A stretch of 64,000 nucleotides of DNA from Rhodobacteraceae bacterium WFHF2C18 (GTDB lineage: Bacteria; Pseudomonadota; Alphaproteobacteria; Rhodobacterales; Rhodobacteraceae), in assembly GCA_002166865.1 (NCBI GenBank), contig NHTQ01000001.1, forward strand, positions 930,001-994,000, written 5' to 3'. Below the pieces are notes generated by a model. It was not told where the DNA came from. It did not search any database and was given only the letters and a program-made list of their open reading frames with translations. Below, in pieces: positions 1 through 9,750 of the stretch; positions within the stretch are counted from its first letter, which is position 1; every line of letters starts with the position of its first letter. The translations under genes were made by a program, and so were the position numbers.

Positions 1-59
1 GCATCGAACGCGACTACCCGGAGGTGACGCTTTCGGCCACCAAGGAGATGATGGTGTGA
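1..59 (+). CDS. 3' end of an unidentified gene (partial)
   Basis: The open frame enters at base 3 and stops with TGA at 57-59. Only the last 18 residues (…YPEVTLSATKEMMV) are visible, so the product cannot be named. It ends 33 nt before the ExoD-family gene on the same strand and could share its transcript. High GC third positions agree with real coding sequence. Confidence 0.55.
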   Translation, partial: IERDYPEVTLSATKEMMV

Positions 60-92
60 TCCGCCCCGGCACGATCTTCGGGCCTGGCCGCC

Positions 93-704
93 ATGACCGG
101 ACGTAACGCCCCCGACTGCCCCCCAAATCACGGCCCCGATGAAGTCGTCACCATCGTGGACCTTCTCGACGAACTGGCACAGGGGCGCGCGGCCGTCACC
201 TTCGGCGAGATCGTGGAGACCCTGGGCGCGCGCGGGTTCGGGCCGCTGCTGCTGGCGCTCGCGGTGCTGCTGGTGCTGCCCATCGGCATGATCCCCGGGG
301 TCGGCGGGGCGGTCGGGCTGGTCATGGCGGTGATCGGCGTGCAGATCCTGCGCGGCGGGCGCGGGCTCTGGCTGCCCGCGGCCGTCCGCGACCGTTCTTT
401 GCCGTCCGAACGCCTGCACAGCGCCTGCCTGTTCCTGCGACCGCGGATGCAATGGCTGCGCCGCCACCTGCGCCCGCGCGCCCTCGCGCTGGCCGAGGGG
501 GCGGTTTCGCTGCGGCTGATCGCCGTCCTGCTGGTCTGCGCCGGCCTGGTGATGGCTGTGATGGGCGCCATCCCGATCCTGCCCCCGCTCATGGGCATCC
601 CCGTGCTGTTCTTCGCCCTCGGCCTCACGACCCGGGATGGCGCGGCGGTGGCGCTCGGCTATCTGCTGCTGGTGCCGCCCGTGGTGGTGATGGCCTCGGC
701 CTGA
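93..704 (+). CDS. ExoD-family membrane protein
   Basis: The 203-residue protein resembles the ExoD family (exopolysaccharide synthesis protein of rhizobia; biochemical role not established). Seen: a soluble N-terminal part of about 48 residues (VTIVDLLDELAQG, TFGEIVETLGARGFG), then hydrophobic stretches near residues 50-88 and 140-200 separated by an Arg-rich loop, giving about four membrane helices. Glycine- and proline-rich turns such as IPGVGGAVG and IPILPPLMGIPVLFF are typical of the family, and length is normal. Start ATG at 93 has no clear Shine-Dalgarno sequence. The next gene is a glycosyltransferase, so a surface-polysaccharide context is plausible but not shown. Confidence 0.8.
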   Translation: MTGRNAPDCPPNHGPDEVVTIVDLLDELAQGRAAVTFGEIVETLGARGFGPLLLALAVLLVLPIGMIPGVGGAVGLVMAVIGVQILRGGRGLWLPAAVRDRSLPSERLHSACLFLRPRMQWLRRHLRPRALALAEGAVSLRLIAVLLVCAGLVMAVMGAIPILPPLMGIPVLFFALGLTTRDGAAVALGYLLLVPPVVVMASA

Positions 705-780
705 TCCCCGCGCCGCGAAGACCCCCTCGCCCCGTCCCTTTGCCCTTGCGTGCCCCCGGCCGGGGCCGCATGGTCCCCCC

Positions 781-1752
781 ATGCGCCGCCCACCCACCTG
801 GGGCCTTGTCGCCACGATCAAGGCCCCCGCGACCGAGATCCTGAACTTCGCCGCCCACCATATCGAGCTGGGGGCCCACCGGCTGCACATCTACCTGGAC
901 GAGGACAACCCCGCCGCCCGCGCCGCGCTCAAGGCCCATCCCAAGTGCCGCGTCACCGTCACCGACGCCGCCTACTGGAAGCGCCGCCGGGGGCATCGCG
1001 GCCGCCCCGGCGCGCACCAGCCCCGCCAGAGCTTCAACGCCACGCACTGCCTGAACAAGCGCCCGCAGGTGGATTGGCTGACCCACATCGACGTGGACGA
1101 GTTCCTCTGGCCGGAGCGCCCCCTGCCCCAGCAACTGGCCGCCCTGCCGCCGGAAACCTTCAGCGCCCGCGTCCGCCCGATCGAGGCGCTCGCGCCCGAC
1201 CCGGCCGACCCGCCCTCACCCGGCACGACCTGGTTCAAGGCCTGCGCGCGCCTGCTGGGCACCCGGCGCGACCAGACCGACCAGATCTACCCCGAGTTCG
1301 GCCCCCACCTCGACGGCGGCTTCGTCAGCCACGTGGCCGGCAAGGTCTTCGTGCGCACGGATGTGGAGGGGGCCAGCCTGCGCATCCACAATGCCTTGCG
1401 CGACGGCACAAAGGACCCCGCGCCGATGGAACTGCACGAAACCGCCCTGTGCCACTTCCATGCGCCCGACTGGCCCCGCTGGCTGTCGGCCTACCGGTTC
1501 CGGCTGGCCCGCGGCTCCTACCGCGAAGGGCTCAAGCCCGCGCCGCTGTCCGGGCCCGAGGGGCTGAACATGAACGCCCTCTTCACCCGGCTGGAAGCCC
1601 AGGGCGGCGAGGCGGCGCTTGCGCGCTTCTTCGCCGAGGTCTGCACCGCCACCCCGGCCCTGCGCAGCGCCCTGTCCGCGCACGGCCTTCTGCGCGGCCT
1701 CGCCCTCGATCTCGACGCCAAGCGCGCCCGGCATTTCCCCGATTTCGCCTGA
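781..1752 (+). CDS. Glycosyltransferase family 2-like protein
   Basis: The 323-residue protein begins with WGLVATIKAPATEILNF and continues AAHHIELGAHRLHIYLDED, a pattern I recognise from the GT2-like group (Glyco_tranf_2_4) common in Rhodobacteraceae. An acidic metal/sugar-nucleotide motif DVDEF sits at residues 104-108. No membrane segment or signal peptide is visible, so a cytosolic or membrane-peripheral sugar transferase is likely; acceptor and donor are unknown. The gene stands 76 nt after the ExoD-family gene on the same strand. The ATG at 781 lacks an obvious ribosome-binding site. Confidence 0.75.
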   Translation: MRRPPTWGLVATIKAPATEILNFAAHHIELGAHRLHIYLDEDNPAARAALKAHPKCRVTVTDAAYWKRRRGHRGRPGAHQPRQSFNATHCLNKRPQVDWLTHIDVDEFLWPERPLPQQLAALPPETFSARVRPIEALAPDPADPPSPGTTWFKACARLLGTRRDQTDQIYPEFGPHLDGGFVSHVAGKVFVRTDVEGASLRIHNALRDGTKDPAPMELHETALCHFHAPDWPRWLSAYRFRLARGSYREGLKPAPLSGPEGLNMNALFTRLEAQGGEAALARFFAEVCTATPALRSALSAHGLLRGLALDLDAKRARHFPDFA

Positions 1753-1880
1753 GTCACCCCGGCGGGCTGCATTGACCGGCGCGTCATTCTCGGTTAGACG
1801 ACGACCAGACGGGTCAGAAATGTGACGAACCACGGGGCCATCCGGGCCCGACCCTCTCTCAGGACGTGCGGGCCGGGAAG

Positions 1881-1899
1881 TGTCCGCAAACCACGGACA
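1881..1899 (+). promoter_or_regulatory. Hairpin over the rhlE ribosome-binding region
   Basis: TGTCCG (1881-1886) and CGGACA (1894-1899) form a perfect 6-bp inverted repeat with a 7-nt loop, ending 3 nt before the helicase ATG at 1903. The only Shine-Dalgarno-like GGA at the right distance lies inside the 3' arm, so folding would hide it. This could be a temperature- or helicase-sensitive control element; that is inference. Confidence 0.4.
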
Positions 1900-1902
1900 T
1901 AC

Positions 1903-3417
1903 ATGACCAAATTTTCCGATCTGAACCTGAATCCCAAGGTCCTCAAGGCCGTTGAAGAGGCCGGGTACGAAACCCCCACGCCGATCCAGGCCGGCGCCGT
2001 TCCTGCCGCGCTGGAGGGCCGCGATGTCCTCGGCATCGCCCAGACCGGCACCGGCAAGACCGCGGGCTTCACCCTGCCCATGCTGTCGCTGCTGGCCCGC
2101 GGGCGCGCGCGCGCGCGGATGCCGCGCAGCCTGGTGCTCTGCCCGACGCGGGAACTCGCCGCCCAGGTGGCCGAGAATTTCGATACCTATTCCAAGCACC
2201 TGAAGCTGACCAAGGCGCTGCTGATCGGCGGCGTCAGCTTCAAGGAGCAGGACAAGATCATCGACAAGGGCGTCGATGTGCTGATCGCCACGCCCGGCCG
2301 GCTGCTCGACCACTTCGAGCGCGGCAAGTTGCTGCTCACCGGCGTGCAGATCATGGTCGTGGACGAGGCCGACCGCATGCTCGACATGGGCTTCATCCCC
2401 GATATCGAGCGGATCTTCTCGCTCACGCCCTTCACCCGGCAGACCCTGTTCTTCTCGGCCACCATGCCGCCCGAGATCGAGCGGCTGACCAACACCTTCC
2501 TGCAAGCGCCCGAACGGATCGAGGTGGCCCGCCAGGCCACCGCGTCGGAGACGATCGAGCAGGGGGTGGTGATGTTCAAACCCTCCCGCCGCGACCGCGC
2601 CGACAGCGAGAAACGCAAGCTGCTGCGCGCCCTGATCGACGCCGAGGGCGAGGCGCTCACCAACGCCATCATATTCTGCAACCGCAAGGTCGATGTCGAT
2701 GTCGTGGCCAAGAGCCTCAAGAAGTACGGCTACGACGCCGCCGCCATTCACGGCGACCTGGACCAGAGCCAGCGCACCAGGACGCTGGACGGCTTCCGCG
2801 CCGGCGATCTGAAGATCCTTGTGGCCTCCGACGTGGCCGCGCGGGGGCTGGACGTGCCCTCCGTCAGCCACGTTTTCAACTTCGACGTTCCCGGCCACGC
2901 CGAGGATTACGTTCACCGCATCGGCCGGACGGGCCGCGCCGGCCGCGCGGGCAAGGCGATCACCCTCTGCAGCAGCCGCGACGAGAAACAGCTCGCCGAT
3001 ATCGAGGCCCTTCTCCAGAAGGAAATCCCGCGCCTCGACTCGCCGCTCAAGGGCGCGGAACCCAAGCCCAAGGACACGGCCGCCGCGGAAAAGGGCGAGG
3101 GCGAGACCAAGCCCCGCGCGCCCCGCAAGCGGCCCAGCCGCGCGAAGACCAAGCCCAAGACCGGCGCGACGCAGGCACCCGAAGCCGACACCGCGCAAGC
3201 GCCCGAGCCGGCCCAAGCGCCTGCCGAAAAGGCCGAGGCCGGCGACGGCGCGACGTCCCGGACGGACACCGGCACGGAGAAGGCCAAGGGCGGCACGCGC
3301 TCCCGCCGCGGCGGCAAGAAGGGCAAGCCCGCATCGGACAACAACGTGGTGGGCATGGGCGATCACCTGCCCAATTTCCTTGCCAAGAGCCTGGACGAAC
3401 GCCGCGCCACCGGCTGA
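1903..3417 (+). CDS. rhlE: DEAD-box ATP-dependent RNA helicase, RhlE type
   Basis: The 504-residue protein unwinds RNA using ATP; bacterial relatives act in ribosome assembly, mRNA decay and cold adaptation. All helicase motifs are visible: Q motif (TPTPIQ), Walker A (AQTGTGKT), PTRELAAQV, TPGR, DEAD, SAT, ARGLD and HRIGRTGRAG, covering about residues 1-360. The remainder is a Lys/Arg/Pro/Ala-rich low-complexity tail, typical of RhlE proteins and presumably RNA-binding. An upstream in-frame start at 1822 would add 27 residues unlike the family; ATG 1903 gives the expected MTKFSDLNLNPKVLKAVEEAGY start. It is convergent with the RNase J gene, another RNA-metabolism gene. Confidence 0.93.
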   Translation: MTKFSDLNLNPKVLKAVEEAGYETPTPIQAGAVPAALEGRDVLGIAQTGTGKTAGFTLPMLSLLARGRARARMPRSLVLCPTRELAAQVAENFDTYSKHLKLTKALLIGGVSFKEQDKIIDKGVDVLIATPGRLLDHFERGKLLLTGVQIMVVDEADRMLDMGFIPDIERIFSLTPFTRQTLFFSATMPPEIERLTNTFLQAPERIEVARQATASETIEQGVVMFKPSRRDRADSEKRKLLRALIDAEGEALTNAIIFCNRKVDVDVVAKSLKKYGYDAAAIHGDLDQSQRTRTLDGFRAGDLKILVASDVAARGLDVPSVSHVFNFDVPGHAEDYVHRIGRTGRAGRAGKAITLCSSRDEKQLADIEALLQKEIPRLDSPLKGAEPKPKDTAAAEKGEGETKPRAPRKRPSRAKTKPKTGATQAPEADTAQAPEPAQAPAEKAEAGDGATSRTDTGTEKAKGGTRSRRGGKKGKPASDNNVVGMGDHLPNFLAKSLDERRATG

Positions 3418-3515
3418 GCGCCGGGCGGGTGGGTCCCGCATTCTTCATGAGATCCGCGGCCGGACGGGCGGCGCCCGCGCGGTGCCGCGCGCGCGATGCC
3501 ATCCACTGCGGCGGC

Positions 3516-3542
3516 GATCCGTACGGCCGGCCCGTACGGATC
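3516..3542. repeat. CCGTACGG element, copy A (perfect inverted repeat)
   Basis: GATCCGTACGG (3516-3526) and CCGTACGGATC (3532-3542) form a perfect 11-bp inverted repeat around the 5-nt loop CCGGC. It contains two copies of the self-complementary octamer CCGTACGG. It lies between convergent rhlE and RNase J genes, 7 nt beyond the RNase J stop. There is no T-run on either side, so it is not a classical intrinsic terminator. Related elements lie at 51971-52008 and 58956-58976. Confidence 0.75.
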
Positions 3543-3549
3543 GTGCCGG

Positions 3550-5220
3550 TCACTCGGTCAGGCGGCTGATGATGACCGTGACCTCGGGCTTCTTGCCGAT
3601 CTCGGACATCCCCGTTTGCCGCGCCACCTTGCGCAGCCCCTCTTCCAGCTTGTGATCGTCGCCCAGGGTCTTGCGCCCCGCCCGGCCCATGTATTGCGAC
3701 AGGTCCTCCTCCAGAACGTCCACGAGCGGTGCCCGGCTCGCGCCCGTCTCCGGCAGGCCCATCACTTCGCACCACGGATCGCCAAGGGGTTCGTTCTCCT
3801 CGTCCAGGATGACGTTGACCAGCACATGCCCGTTCAGCGCCATGCGGATCCGGTCGCGCACGATGCCGTCCAGTGCGCCGATCTGCACGCTGCCGTCCAG
3901 GTAGGTGCGGCCGGTGTCGACATATTCCACCACCTGCGGCGGCTCGGCGGCCAGGTCCACCATCGTTCCGTTGGGCGCAAGAACGCCGCGTATGCCGCGG
4001 GATTCGCACAGGTTCACGTGTTCGCGCAGATGCCTGTGCTCACCGTGCATCGGGACCACCGTCTGCGGCTTGAGGATGTTCTGGAAGGCTTCCAGGTCGG
4101 GCCGGTTGGCGTGCCCCGAGACGTGGTAAAGACCGTCGCTGTCATCCACGACGTCCACCCCCAGTTCGCTGAACTGGTTCATCACGCGGATGACGCCCCG
4201 CTCGTTGCCCGGGATCGTCTTGGAGGAAAACAGGAACATATCCCCCGCCTTCATCGTGATGCCCTGGTACTTGCCCTGGGCAAGCTGCGCGCTGGCGGCG
4301 CGCCGCTCGCCCTGGCTGCCGGTGACGATCAGCATCAGGTTCTCGCGGGGGATGTTCCTGGTGTCCTCCGGCGTGACCATCTTGGGAAAATCGCGCAGCA
4401 CACCGGTCTCCACCGCCGCCTCGATCATCCGGCGCATCGCCCGCCCCAGCAGGCAGACCGAGCGCCCCGCGCGCTGCCCCGCTTCGGCCAGCGTCTTCAC
4501 CCGGGCGATGTTGCTGGCAAAGGTCGTGGCCACGAACATGCCGTTGCAGCCGGTCACGAGACGGCCGATATCGTCCGACAGGCTGCTTTCCGACCGGCCG
4601 GGATGGGTATTGAAGACATTCGTGGAATCGCACACCAGCGCGCGCACACCCGGCTGTCCCACCTCGGCCCAGAGCGCCTCATCGAAGGCTTCGCCCACCA
4701 CCGGGTGATGGTCGATCTTGTAGTCGGCCGAATGCACCACCCGGCCCGCCGGGGTATCCAGCACCAGCCCCGAGCTTTCGGGAATCGAGTGCGAAATCGG
4801 CACGAAGGCAACCGAGAACGGCCCGGCATGGGTGGTTTCGGGCCAGGCAGAGACGGTGCGCACCGCCTTTTCGGGGTGGCCGTGCTCGGCCATCTTGCCG
4901 CGGGCGATATTGGCGGTGAAGGCCCGCGCGTAAATGGGCGCGCCCAGCCGTTCGTAGTAGTGCCCCACCGCGCCCACGTGATCCTCGTGCGCGTGGGTGA
5001 TGAAGACCGCCTCCAGCCGGTCGCGGTTGTCCACGAGCCACTGGATGTCCGGAAAGATCAGGTCAACGCCCGGCGTGGTGTCCATGTCGGGGAAGGTCAC
5101 GCCGAGATCGACCAGGATCAGCCGTTCCTTGCCGGGTTTGCCATAGCCGTAGACATAGGCGTTCATGCCCACTTCGCCTGCGCCGCCCAGGGGCAGGTAG
5201 ATCAGTCTGTCACTGCTCAT
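3550..5220 (-). CDS. rnj: Ribonuclease J
   Basis: The 556-residue beta-CASP metallo-beta-lactamase has mixed 5'-exo/endonuclease activity in mRNA decay and rRNA maturation in this family. The zinc-binding motif HAHEDH lies at residues 76-81. Other recognisable family segments are YLPLGGAGEVGMN at the N-terminus, SHSIPESSG, HSADYKID, CDSTN and GHANRPDLEAF, ending in a typical C-terminal domain; length is normal for RNase J. The start is 6 nt after the coaX stop, which places it at the end of the nuo-birA-coaX run, so it may be cotranscribed with respiratory genes. It converges on the rhlE helicase gene. Confidence 0.93.
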   Translation of the reverse strand: MSSDRLIYLPLGGAGEVGMNAYVYGYGKPGKERLILVDLGVTFPDMDTTPGVDLIFPDIQWLVDNRDRLEAVFITHAHEDHVGAVGHYYERLGAPIYARAFTANIARGKMAEHGHPEKAVRTVSAWPETTHAGPFSVAFVPISHSIPESSGLVLDTPAGRVVHSADYKIDHHPVVGEAFDEALWAEVGQPGVRALVCDSTNVFNTHPGRSESSLSDDIGRLVTGCNGMFVATTFASNIARVKTLAEAGQRAGRSVCLLGRAMRRMIEAAVETGVLRDFPKMVTPEDTRNIPRENLMLIVTGSQGERRAASAQLAQGKYQGITMKAGDMFLFSSKTIPGNERGVIRVMNQFSELGVDVVDDSDGLYHVSGHANRPDLEAFQNILKPQTVVPMHGEHRHLREHVNLCESRGIRGVLAPNGTMVDLAAEPPQVVEYVDTGRTYLDGSVQIGALDGIVRDRIRMALNGHVLVNVILDEENEPLGDPWCEVMGLPETGASRAPLVDVLEEDLSQYMGRAGRKTLGDDHKLEEGLRKVARQTGMSEIGKKPEVTVIISRLTE

Positions 5221-5226
5221 CGCGTG

Positions 5227-5997
5227 TCAGCCTTTCTTGTTATGCGCGTGTATCACGGTCAGCCCGTGCATTGTCAGGTCGTCCTCGATATGGTCGAACA
5301 GCAGGTCCCCCTGCGCAAACAGGGGCGCAAGCCCGCCGGTTCCGATGATCCGCATGGGGCGTTCGTACTCGGCCCGGATCCGCTCGCTGATCCCGTTCAC
5401 AAGGCCGACGTAGCCCCAGAACACGCCCGAGGTCATGCAGTCCACCGTGTTGGTGCCGATCACCTTCTGCGGCTTGGTCACGTCGACATGCGGCAGGGCC
5501 GCGGCCTCGGCGTGCAGGGCCTCCAGCGAGAGGTTCACGCCCGGCGCGATCACGCCGCCCACGTAGGCGCCATCATGCGCCACCACGTCGAAGGTGGTGG
5601 CAGTGCCGAAATCCACGACGATCAGGTCCCCGCCATGCCGGTCGTAGGCGCCAGCGGCATTGACCAGGCGGTCGGGGCCCACGGTCGTGCCCTCGTCCAC
5701 CCGCGGCGGCGTGGGCAGCGCGCATTCGGGCTTGCCCACCACCAGCGGCCGGCAACCGAAGAACCGGTCGGCGAAGACGCGCAGGTTGAAGACCACCCTG
5801 GGCACTGTGGAAGAAATGATGACATCGGTGATGTCCAGGGTCAGCCCGTAATGCTTCACCAGCGTGGAAAACCACGTGAAATAGGCGTCCGCCGTGCGCG
5901 CGTGATGGGTGGAGGTGCGCAGCGTGCACAGAAAGCGTTCGCCATCCCAGATCGCGAAGACGGTATTGGTGTTGCCGCAGTCGATCGCCAAGAGCAT
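5227..5997 (-). CDS. coaX: Type III pantothenate kinase
   Basis: The 256-residue enzyme phosphorylates pantothenate, the first step of coenzyme A synthesis in the cytosol. The N-terminal phosphate-binding motif DCGNTNTVFAIW is characteristic of the ASKHA-fold CoaX class, followed by GPDRLVNAAGAYDRHGG, VDFGTATTFD and GGVIAPGVNLS, which are hallmark segments. Length matches the family. It sits between birA (15 nt upstream) and the RNase J gene (6 nt downstream). The order birA-coaX-rnj is familiar in alphaproteobacteria. CoaX is not inhibited by CoA in characterised members. Confidence 0.94.
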   Translation of the reverse strand: MLLAIDCGNTNTVFAIWDGERFLCTLRTSTHHARTADAYFTWFSTLVKHYGLTLDITDVIISSTVPRVVFNLRVFADRFFGCRPLVVGKPECALPTPPRVDEGTTVGPDRLVNAAGAYDRHGGDLIVVDFGTATTFDVVAHDGAYVGGVIAPGVNLSLEALHAEAAALPHVDVTKPQKVIGTNTVDCMTSGVFWGYVGLVNGISERIRAEYERPMRIIGTGGLAPLFAQGDLLFDHIEDDLTMHGLTVIHAHNKKG

Positions 5998-6012
5998 GGA
6001 ACGCCCGCCCTG

Positions 6013-6765
6013 TCAGAAGAAGACTTCCGCGGCCGGAACGGCAACGCGGGATTTGGCCGTGGATAGAACAAGATTGCCGTTCTCGTCCACCGTGTGAAAG
6101 GTGCCGGTGATCTCTTCGCGCGTGGTGCGGGCGGTGACCACCTGTCCCAGCCGGGCCGCCCGGTCCAGCCAGGCGGCGCGAATGGGTGCAAACCCGTAGG
6201 TCGCGAACTGCGCCTCGTGGCGCGCGTAGGCCGGGGCAAGGCGATCAAGCAGCTCCTCGGGCGTGACCCGGATGCCCGTCTCCGACAGCAGCGAGACGGG
6301 CCGCAACGCGCCCGGCTCCAGCGCCTCGGCCGGCGGGGCCGACACCAGGTTCACCCCGACCCCGATGGCGAAGTGGCTGACGCCCCCGCCCTGCCCGGCG
6401 CTTTCCAGCAGGATCCCCGCCAGCTTGCCCCCGTTCAGCAGAACGTCATTGGGCCATTTCAGCGCGAACCCCTGCGCCCGGCCCGTCACCTCGACAAGGG
6501 CATCCTGCAGGGCCAGTGCCGCCACGAAGGAACGCAGCGCGACCCGCTCGGTCGTCTCGGTCGGGCGCATGACCAGCGTGGCGGCGAAATTGCCCTCCGG
6601 CGTGGCCCAGGCACGCCCCCGGCGGCCGCGCGCGGCGGTCTGGCGCAGCCCCAGGATCCAGGTGGGGCCGGTCAGGCCGGGGGCTGCGCGCGCGGCCTCG
6701 GCATTGGTGCTGTCCACCTCCGCCAGCACGCGCCGGTCGTAGCCCGCGGGCCAGTCACTGGACAA
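6013..6765 (-). CDS. birA: Biotin--[acetyl-CoA-carboxylase] ligase
   Basis: The 250-residue monofunctional biotin protein ligase activates biotin with ATP and attaches it to the lysine of biotin carboxyl carrier domains. Visible motifs: EVDSTNAEA (biotin pocket), [14 protein letters not shown] (nucleotide/biotin loop), [17 protein letters not shown] and GVGVNL. No N-terminal helix-turn-helix domain is present, so it should not act as a repressor as E. coli BirA does. The start appears to be TTG at 6765, overlapping the nuoN stop by 11 nt; the resulting start ([20 protein letters not shown]) has the expected spacing. A client, the methylcrotonyl-CoA carboxylase biotin subunit, is encoded at 27719-29668. 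Confidence 0.92.
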   Translation of the reverse strand: MSSDWPAGYDRRVLAEVDSTNAEAARAAPGLTGPTWILGLRQTAARGRRGRAWATPEGNFAATLVMRPTETTERVALRSFVAALALQDALVEVTGRAQGFALKWPNDVLLNGGKLAGILLESAGQGGGVSHFAIGVGVNLVSAPPAEALEPGALRPVSLLSETGIRVTPEELLDRLAPAYARHEAQFATYGFAPIRAAWLDRAARLGQVVTARTTREEITGTFHTVDENGNLVLSTAKSRVAVPAAEVFF

Positions 6766-8188
6766 GGGTCGCCGCCGCCGCCTGCGCCATGCCCTCGACG
6801 CCGAACATGTTGATGATGCCCACGAGCATGATCGCGGCCGAGGCCATCAGCAGGCTCCAGATCACCGGCGAGCGCCCGGTCTCGAGCGGCTCGCGCTCCT
6901 GACCGAAATACATGTAGTAGACGATGCGCAGGTAATAGAAAGCGCCGATGACCGAGGCGATCACGCCGGCCACGGCCAGCCAGACCAGCCCGCCCTCATA
7001 GGCCGCCCGCAGCACGTAGAGCTTGCCGAAGAAGCCCAGCAGGGGCGGCACGCCGGCAAGGCTGAACAGCAGCACCAGCATGGCAAGCGCCCGGGCCGGG
7101 TAGGCCCGCGAATAGAGGTTCAGGCTGGCGATCTCCGTCACCGGCTGGCCGTCGCGCTCCATCGACAGGATGAAGGCGAAGGTGCCCACGTTCATCGTCA
7201 CGTAGATGGCCATGTAGATCAGCATGGCCTGGACGCCGAAGGCCGTGCCGGCCGCCAGCCCCATCAGCGCGTAGCCCATGTGCGCGATGGAAGAATAGGC
7301 CATCAGCCGCTTGATGTCGGTCTGGCCGATCGCGGCGATCCCGCCCAGGAACATCGACAAGAGCGACAGCACCGCGATGACCTGGCTCCAGTCCCCCACC
7401 ACATTGCCGAAGGCATCGTGCACCACGCGCGCCAGCAACGCCATCGCCGCCACCTTGGGCGCGGTGGCAAAGAAGGCGGTCACGGGGGTCGGCGCGCCTT
7501 CGTAGACATCGGGCGTCCACATGTGGAAGGGCACGGCCGAGACCTTGAAGGCCAGCCCCGACATCACGAAGACCAGACCGAAGAGCAGTCCCACAGGCGC
7601 CTGGCCCTCGGCGGCGGTGATGATGTCCGCGAACAGGGTCGAGCCGGCATAGCCGTAGGTCAGCGAGGCCCCGTAGAGCAGCAGGCCCGAGCTGAGCGCA
7701 CCCAGCACGAAATACTTCAGCCCCGCCTCGGTCGAGCGCGCGCTGTCGCGCCGCAGCGAGGCGACGACATAGAGCGCCAGCGACTGCAGTTCGAGCCCCA
7801 TGTAGAGCGCCATCAAATCGCCGGCGCTGACCATCATCATCATGCCCACGGCCGCCAGGGCGATCAGAAGCGGATACTCGAACTTCAGGATGTTGCGGCG
7901 CGCCATGTACTCCTGCCCCATGACCAGCACCGCGGCGGCGCTGAGCAGGATCGTGATCTTGGCGAAACGGGCGAAGGCATCGTCGTGGAACATGCCGCCA
8001 AAGGCGACGCGCGCGCCGTCGCCGCCGATGCCGATCCAGATCGACAGGGCCAGGAACAGCCCCGCGGTCAGCCAGACCAGCATGCCCGCCATCCGGTCCT
8101 TGCCGGTGTAGGCCGTCAGCACCAGCGCCGCCATGGCATAGACCGCGATGACGATCTCGGGCACGATAACACTCAGATCAGCCTGCAT
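6755..8188 (-). CDS. nuoN: NADH-quinone oxidoreductase subunit N
   Basis: The 477-residue antiporter-like subunit of complex I belongs to the proton-translocating membrane arm. It is strongly hydrophobic throughout (about 14 helices). Segments such as [35 protein letters not shown] and [14 protein letters not shown] are classical Proton_antipo_M motifs with conserved lysine and histidine residues. It is the last complex I gene in the run; birA follows with an 11-nt overlap and nuoM precedes by 14 nt. Confidence 0.97.
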   Translation of the reverse strand: MQADLSVIVPEIVIAVYAMAALVLTAYTGKDRMAGMLVWLTAGLFLALSIWIGIGGDGARVAFGGMFHDDAFARFAKITILLSAAAVLVMGQEYMARRNILKFEYPLLIALAAVGMMMMVSAGDLMALYMGLELQSLALYVVASLRRDSARSTEAGLKYFVLGALSSGLLLYGASLTYGYAGSTLFADIITAAEGQAPVGLLFGLVFVMSGLAFKVSAVPFHMWTPDVYEGAPTPVTAFFATAPKVAAMALLARVVHDAFGNVVGDWSQVIAVLSLLSMFLGGIAAIGQTDIKRLMAYSSIAHMGYALMGLAAGTAFGVQAMLIYMAIYVTMNVGTFAFILSMERDGQPVTEIASLNLYSRAYPARALAMLVLLFSLAGVPPLLGFFGKLYVLRAAYEGGLVWLAVAGVIASVIGAFYYLRIVYYMYFGQEREPLETGRSPVIWSLLMASAAIMLVGIINMFGVEGMAQAAAATLVQ

Positions 8189-8202
8189 GGTCAGGGCCTC
8201 CG

Positions 8203-9750
8203 TTAATGCGACGTCGCTGCCACCTGGTTGGCGGCATGCGCCTCGGCCAGGGCAGTTTCATAATTCGAAATCAGATTGCCGACGGACGGGCCGATGATGT
8301 CCGTCACCAGGCTTGGATAGACGCCCAGCAACAGGGTCATGGCCACCAGCGGCGCAAAGATCGCCTTTTCCCGGCGCGTCATGTCGCTGATCGACTTCAG
8401 GCTTTCCTTGATCAGCCCGCCGAAGACGACCCGCCGGTACAGCCACAGGGCGTAACACGCCGAGAAGATCACGCCGGTGGCGGCCACCGCGGCGATCCAG
8501 GTATTCACCTGGAAGACACCGACAAGCGTCAGGAACTCGCCGATGAACCCGGACGTCCCGGGCAGCCCGACGTTGGCCATGGTGAACAGCATGAAGACCA
8601 GCGCATAGGCCGGCATCCGGTTCACCAGCCCGCCGTAGGCGTCGATCTCGCGCGTGTGCATCCGGTCGTAGATCACGCCCACGCAAAGAAAGAGCGCACC
8701 CGAGATGAACCCGTGGCTGATCATCTGGAAGATCGCGCCGTCCACCCCCTGCTGGTTCGCCGCGAAGATGCCCATGGTGACAAAGCCCATGTGCGCCACC
8801 GACGAATAGGCGATGAGCTTCTTCATGTCCTCCTGCGCCAGCGCGACCAACGAGGTGTAGACGATGGCGATGGCCGACATCCAGAAGACCAGCGGGGTCA
8901 GAACCTCCGCGCCGACGGGGAACATCGGCAGGCTGAACCGCAGGAAGCCGTACCCGCCCATCTTCAGCAGGATCGCGGCCAACACCACCGACCCGGCGGT
9001 GGGGGCCTGCACGTGGGCGTCCGGCAGCCAGGTATGCACCGGCCACATGGGCATCTTCACCGCGAAACTGGCGAAGAACGCCAGGAACATCAGGGTCTGC
9101 ATGCCCCCCACGATGTGGATGCCCAACAGGTTGAAGCTTTCCGATCCGAACTGGTGATTGAGCAGCGTGGGAATGTCGGTGGTGCCCGCCTCGGCGTACA
9201 TCGCCACCATCGCCACCAGCATCAGCACCGACCCCAGGAAGGTGTAGAGGAAGAACTTGAAGGCGGCGTAGATCCGCTGCTTTCCGCCCCAGATGCCGAT
9301 GATGAGGAACATCGGGATCAGGCCGGCCTCGAAGAACAGGTAGAAAAGCACCATGTCCAGCGCCACGAAAACGCCCAGCATCAGCGTCTCGAGGATCAGG
9401 AAGGCGATCATGTATTCCTTGACCCGCGTGGTCACGTTCCACGACGCCGCGATCGTGAGCGGCATGATGAAGGTGGTCAGCATCACGAAAAGCACGCTGA
9501 TGCCGTCCACGCCCAGCTTGTACTTCAGGCCGAGGAGCCAGTCGCGCTCCTCCACGAACTGGAAGCCGGTGTCGGCGGGGTCGAAACCGGCCAGCACGAA
9601 CAGCGAGATGACGAAGGTCAGCGTCGTGGCGATCAGGGCAACCCACTTGGCGTTGCGCTGTGCCGCCGCGTCCTCGCCCCGCAGGAAGATCGCCAGGATC
9701 GCGGCCGCGATGGCGGGGATGAAGGTGATGATGGAAAGCAGGTTGTCCAT
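8203..9750 (-). CDS. nuoM: NADH-quinone oxidoreductase subunit M
   Basis: The 515-residue antiporter-like membrane subunit of complex I forms one of the proton channels. Visible family segments include [20 protein letters not shown] with the functionally important glutamate, [20 protein letters not shown] with a conserved lysine and histidine, and [14 protein letters not shown]. The gene overlaps nuoL by one base (TAATG junction at 9750), implying translational coupling. The C-terminal region ends in a hydrophilic tail. Confidence 0.97.
   Translation of the reverse strand: MDNLLSIITFIPAIAAAILAIFLRGEDAAAQRNAKWVALIATTLTFVISLFVLAGFDPADTGFQFVEERDWLLGLKYKLGVDGISVLFVMLTTFIMPLTIAASWNVTTRVKEYMIAFLILETLMLGVFVALDMVLFYLFFEAGLIPMFLIIGIWGGKQRIYAAFKFFLYTFLGSVLMLVAMVAMYAEAGTTDIPTLLNHQFGSESFNLLGIHIVGGMQTLMFLAFFASFAVKMPMWPVHTWLPDAHVQAPTAGSVVLAAILLKMGGYGFLRFSLPMFPVGAEVLTPLVFWMSAIAIVYTSLVALAQEDMKKLIAYSSVAHMGFVTMGIFAANQQGVDGAIFQMISHGFISGALFLCVGVIYDRMHTREIDAYGGLVNRMPAYALVFMLFTMANVGLPGTSGFIGEFLTLVGVFQVNTWIAAVAATGVIFSACYALWLYRRVVFGGLIKESLKSISDMTRREKAIFAPLVAMTLLLGVYPSLVTDIIGPSVGNLISNYETALAEAHAANQVAATSH

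Noticed and set aside
1216..3441. 741-codon minus-strand frame over rhlE
   Set aside because: Antisense shadow of the DEAD-box helicase gene; low-complexity composition and no family resemblance.
3496..6066. 856-codon plus-strand frame over the RNase J and coaX genes
   Set aside because: Shadow frame of two well-recognised genes; composition is His/Arg/Gly-rich with no domain.
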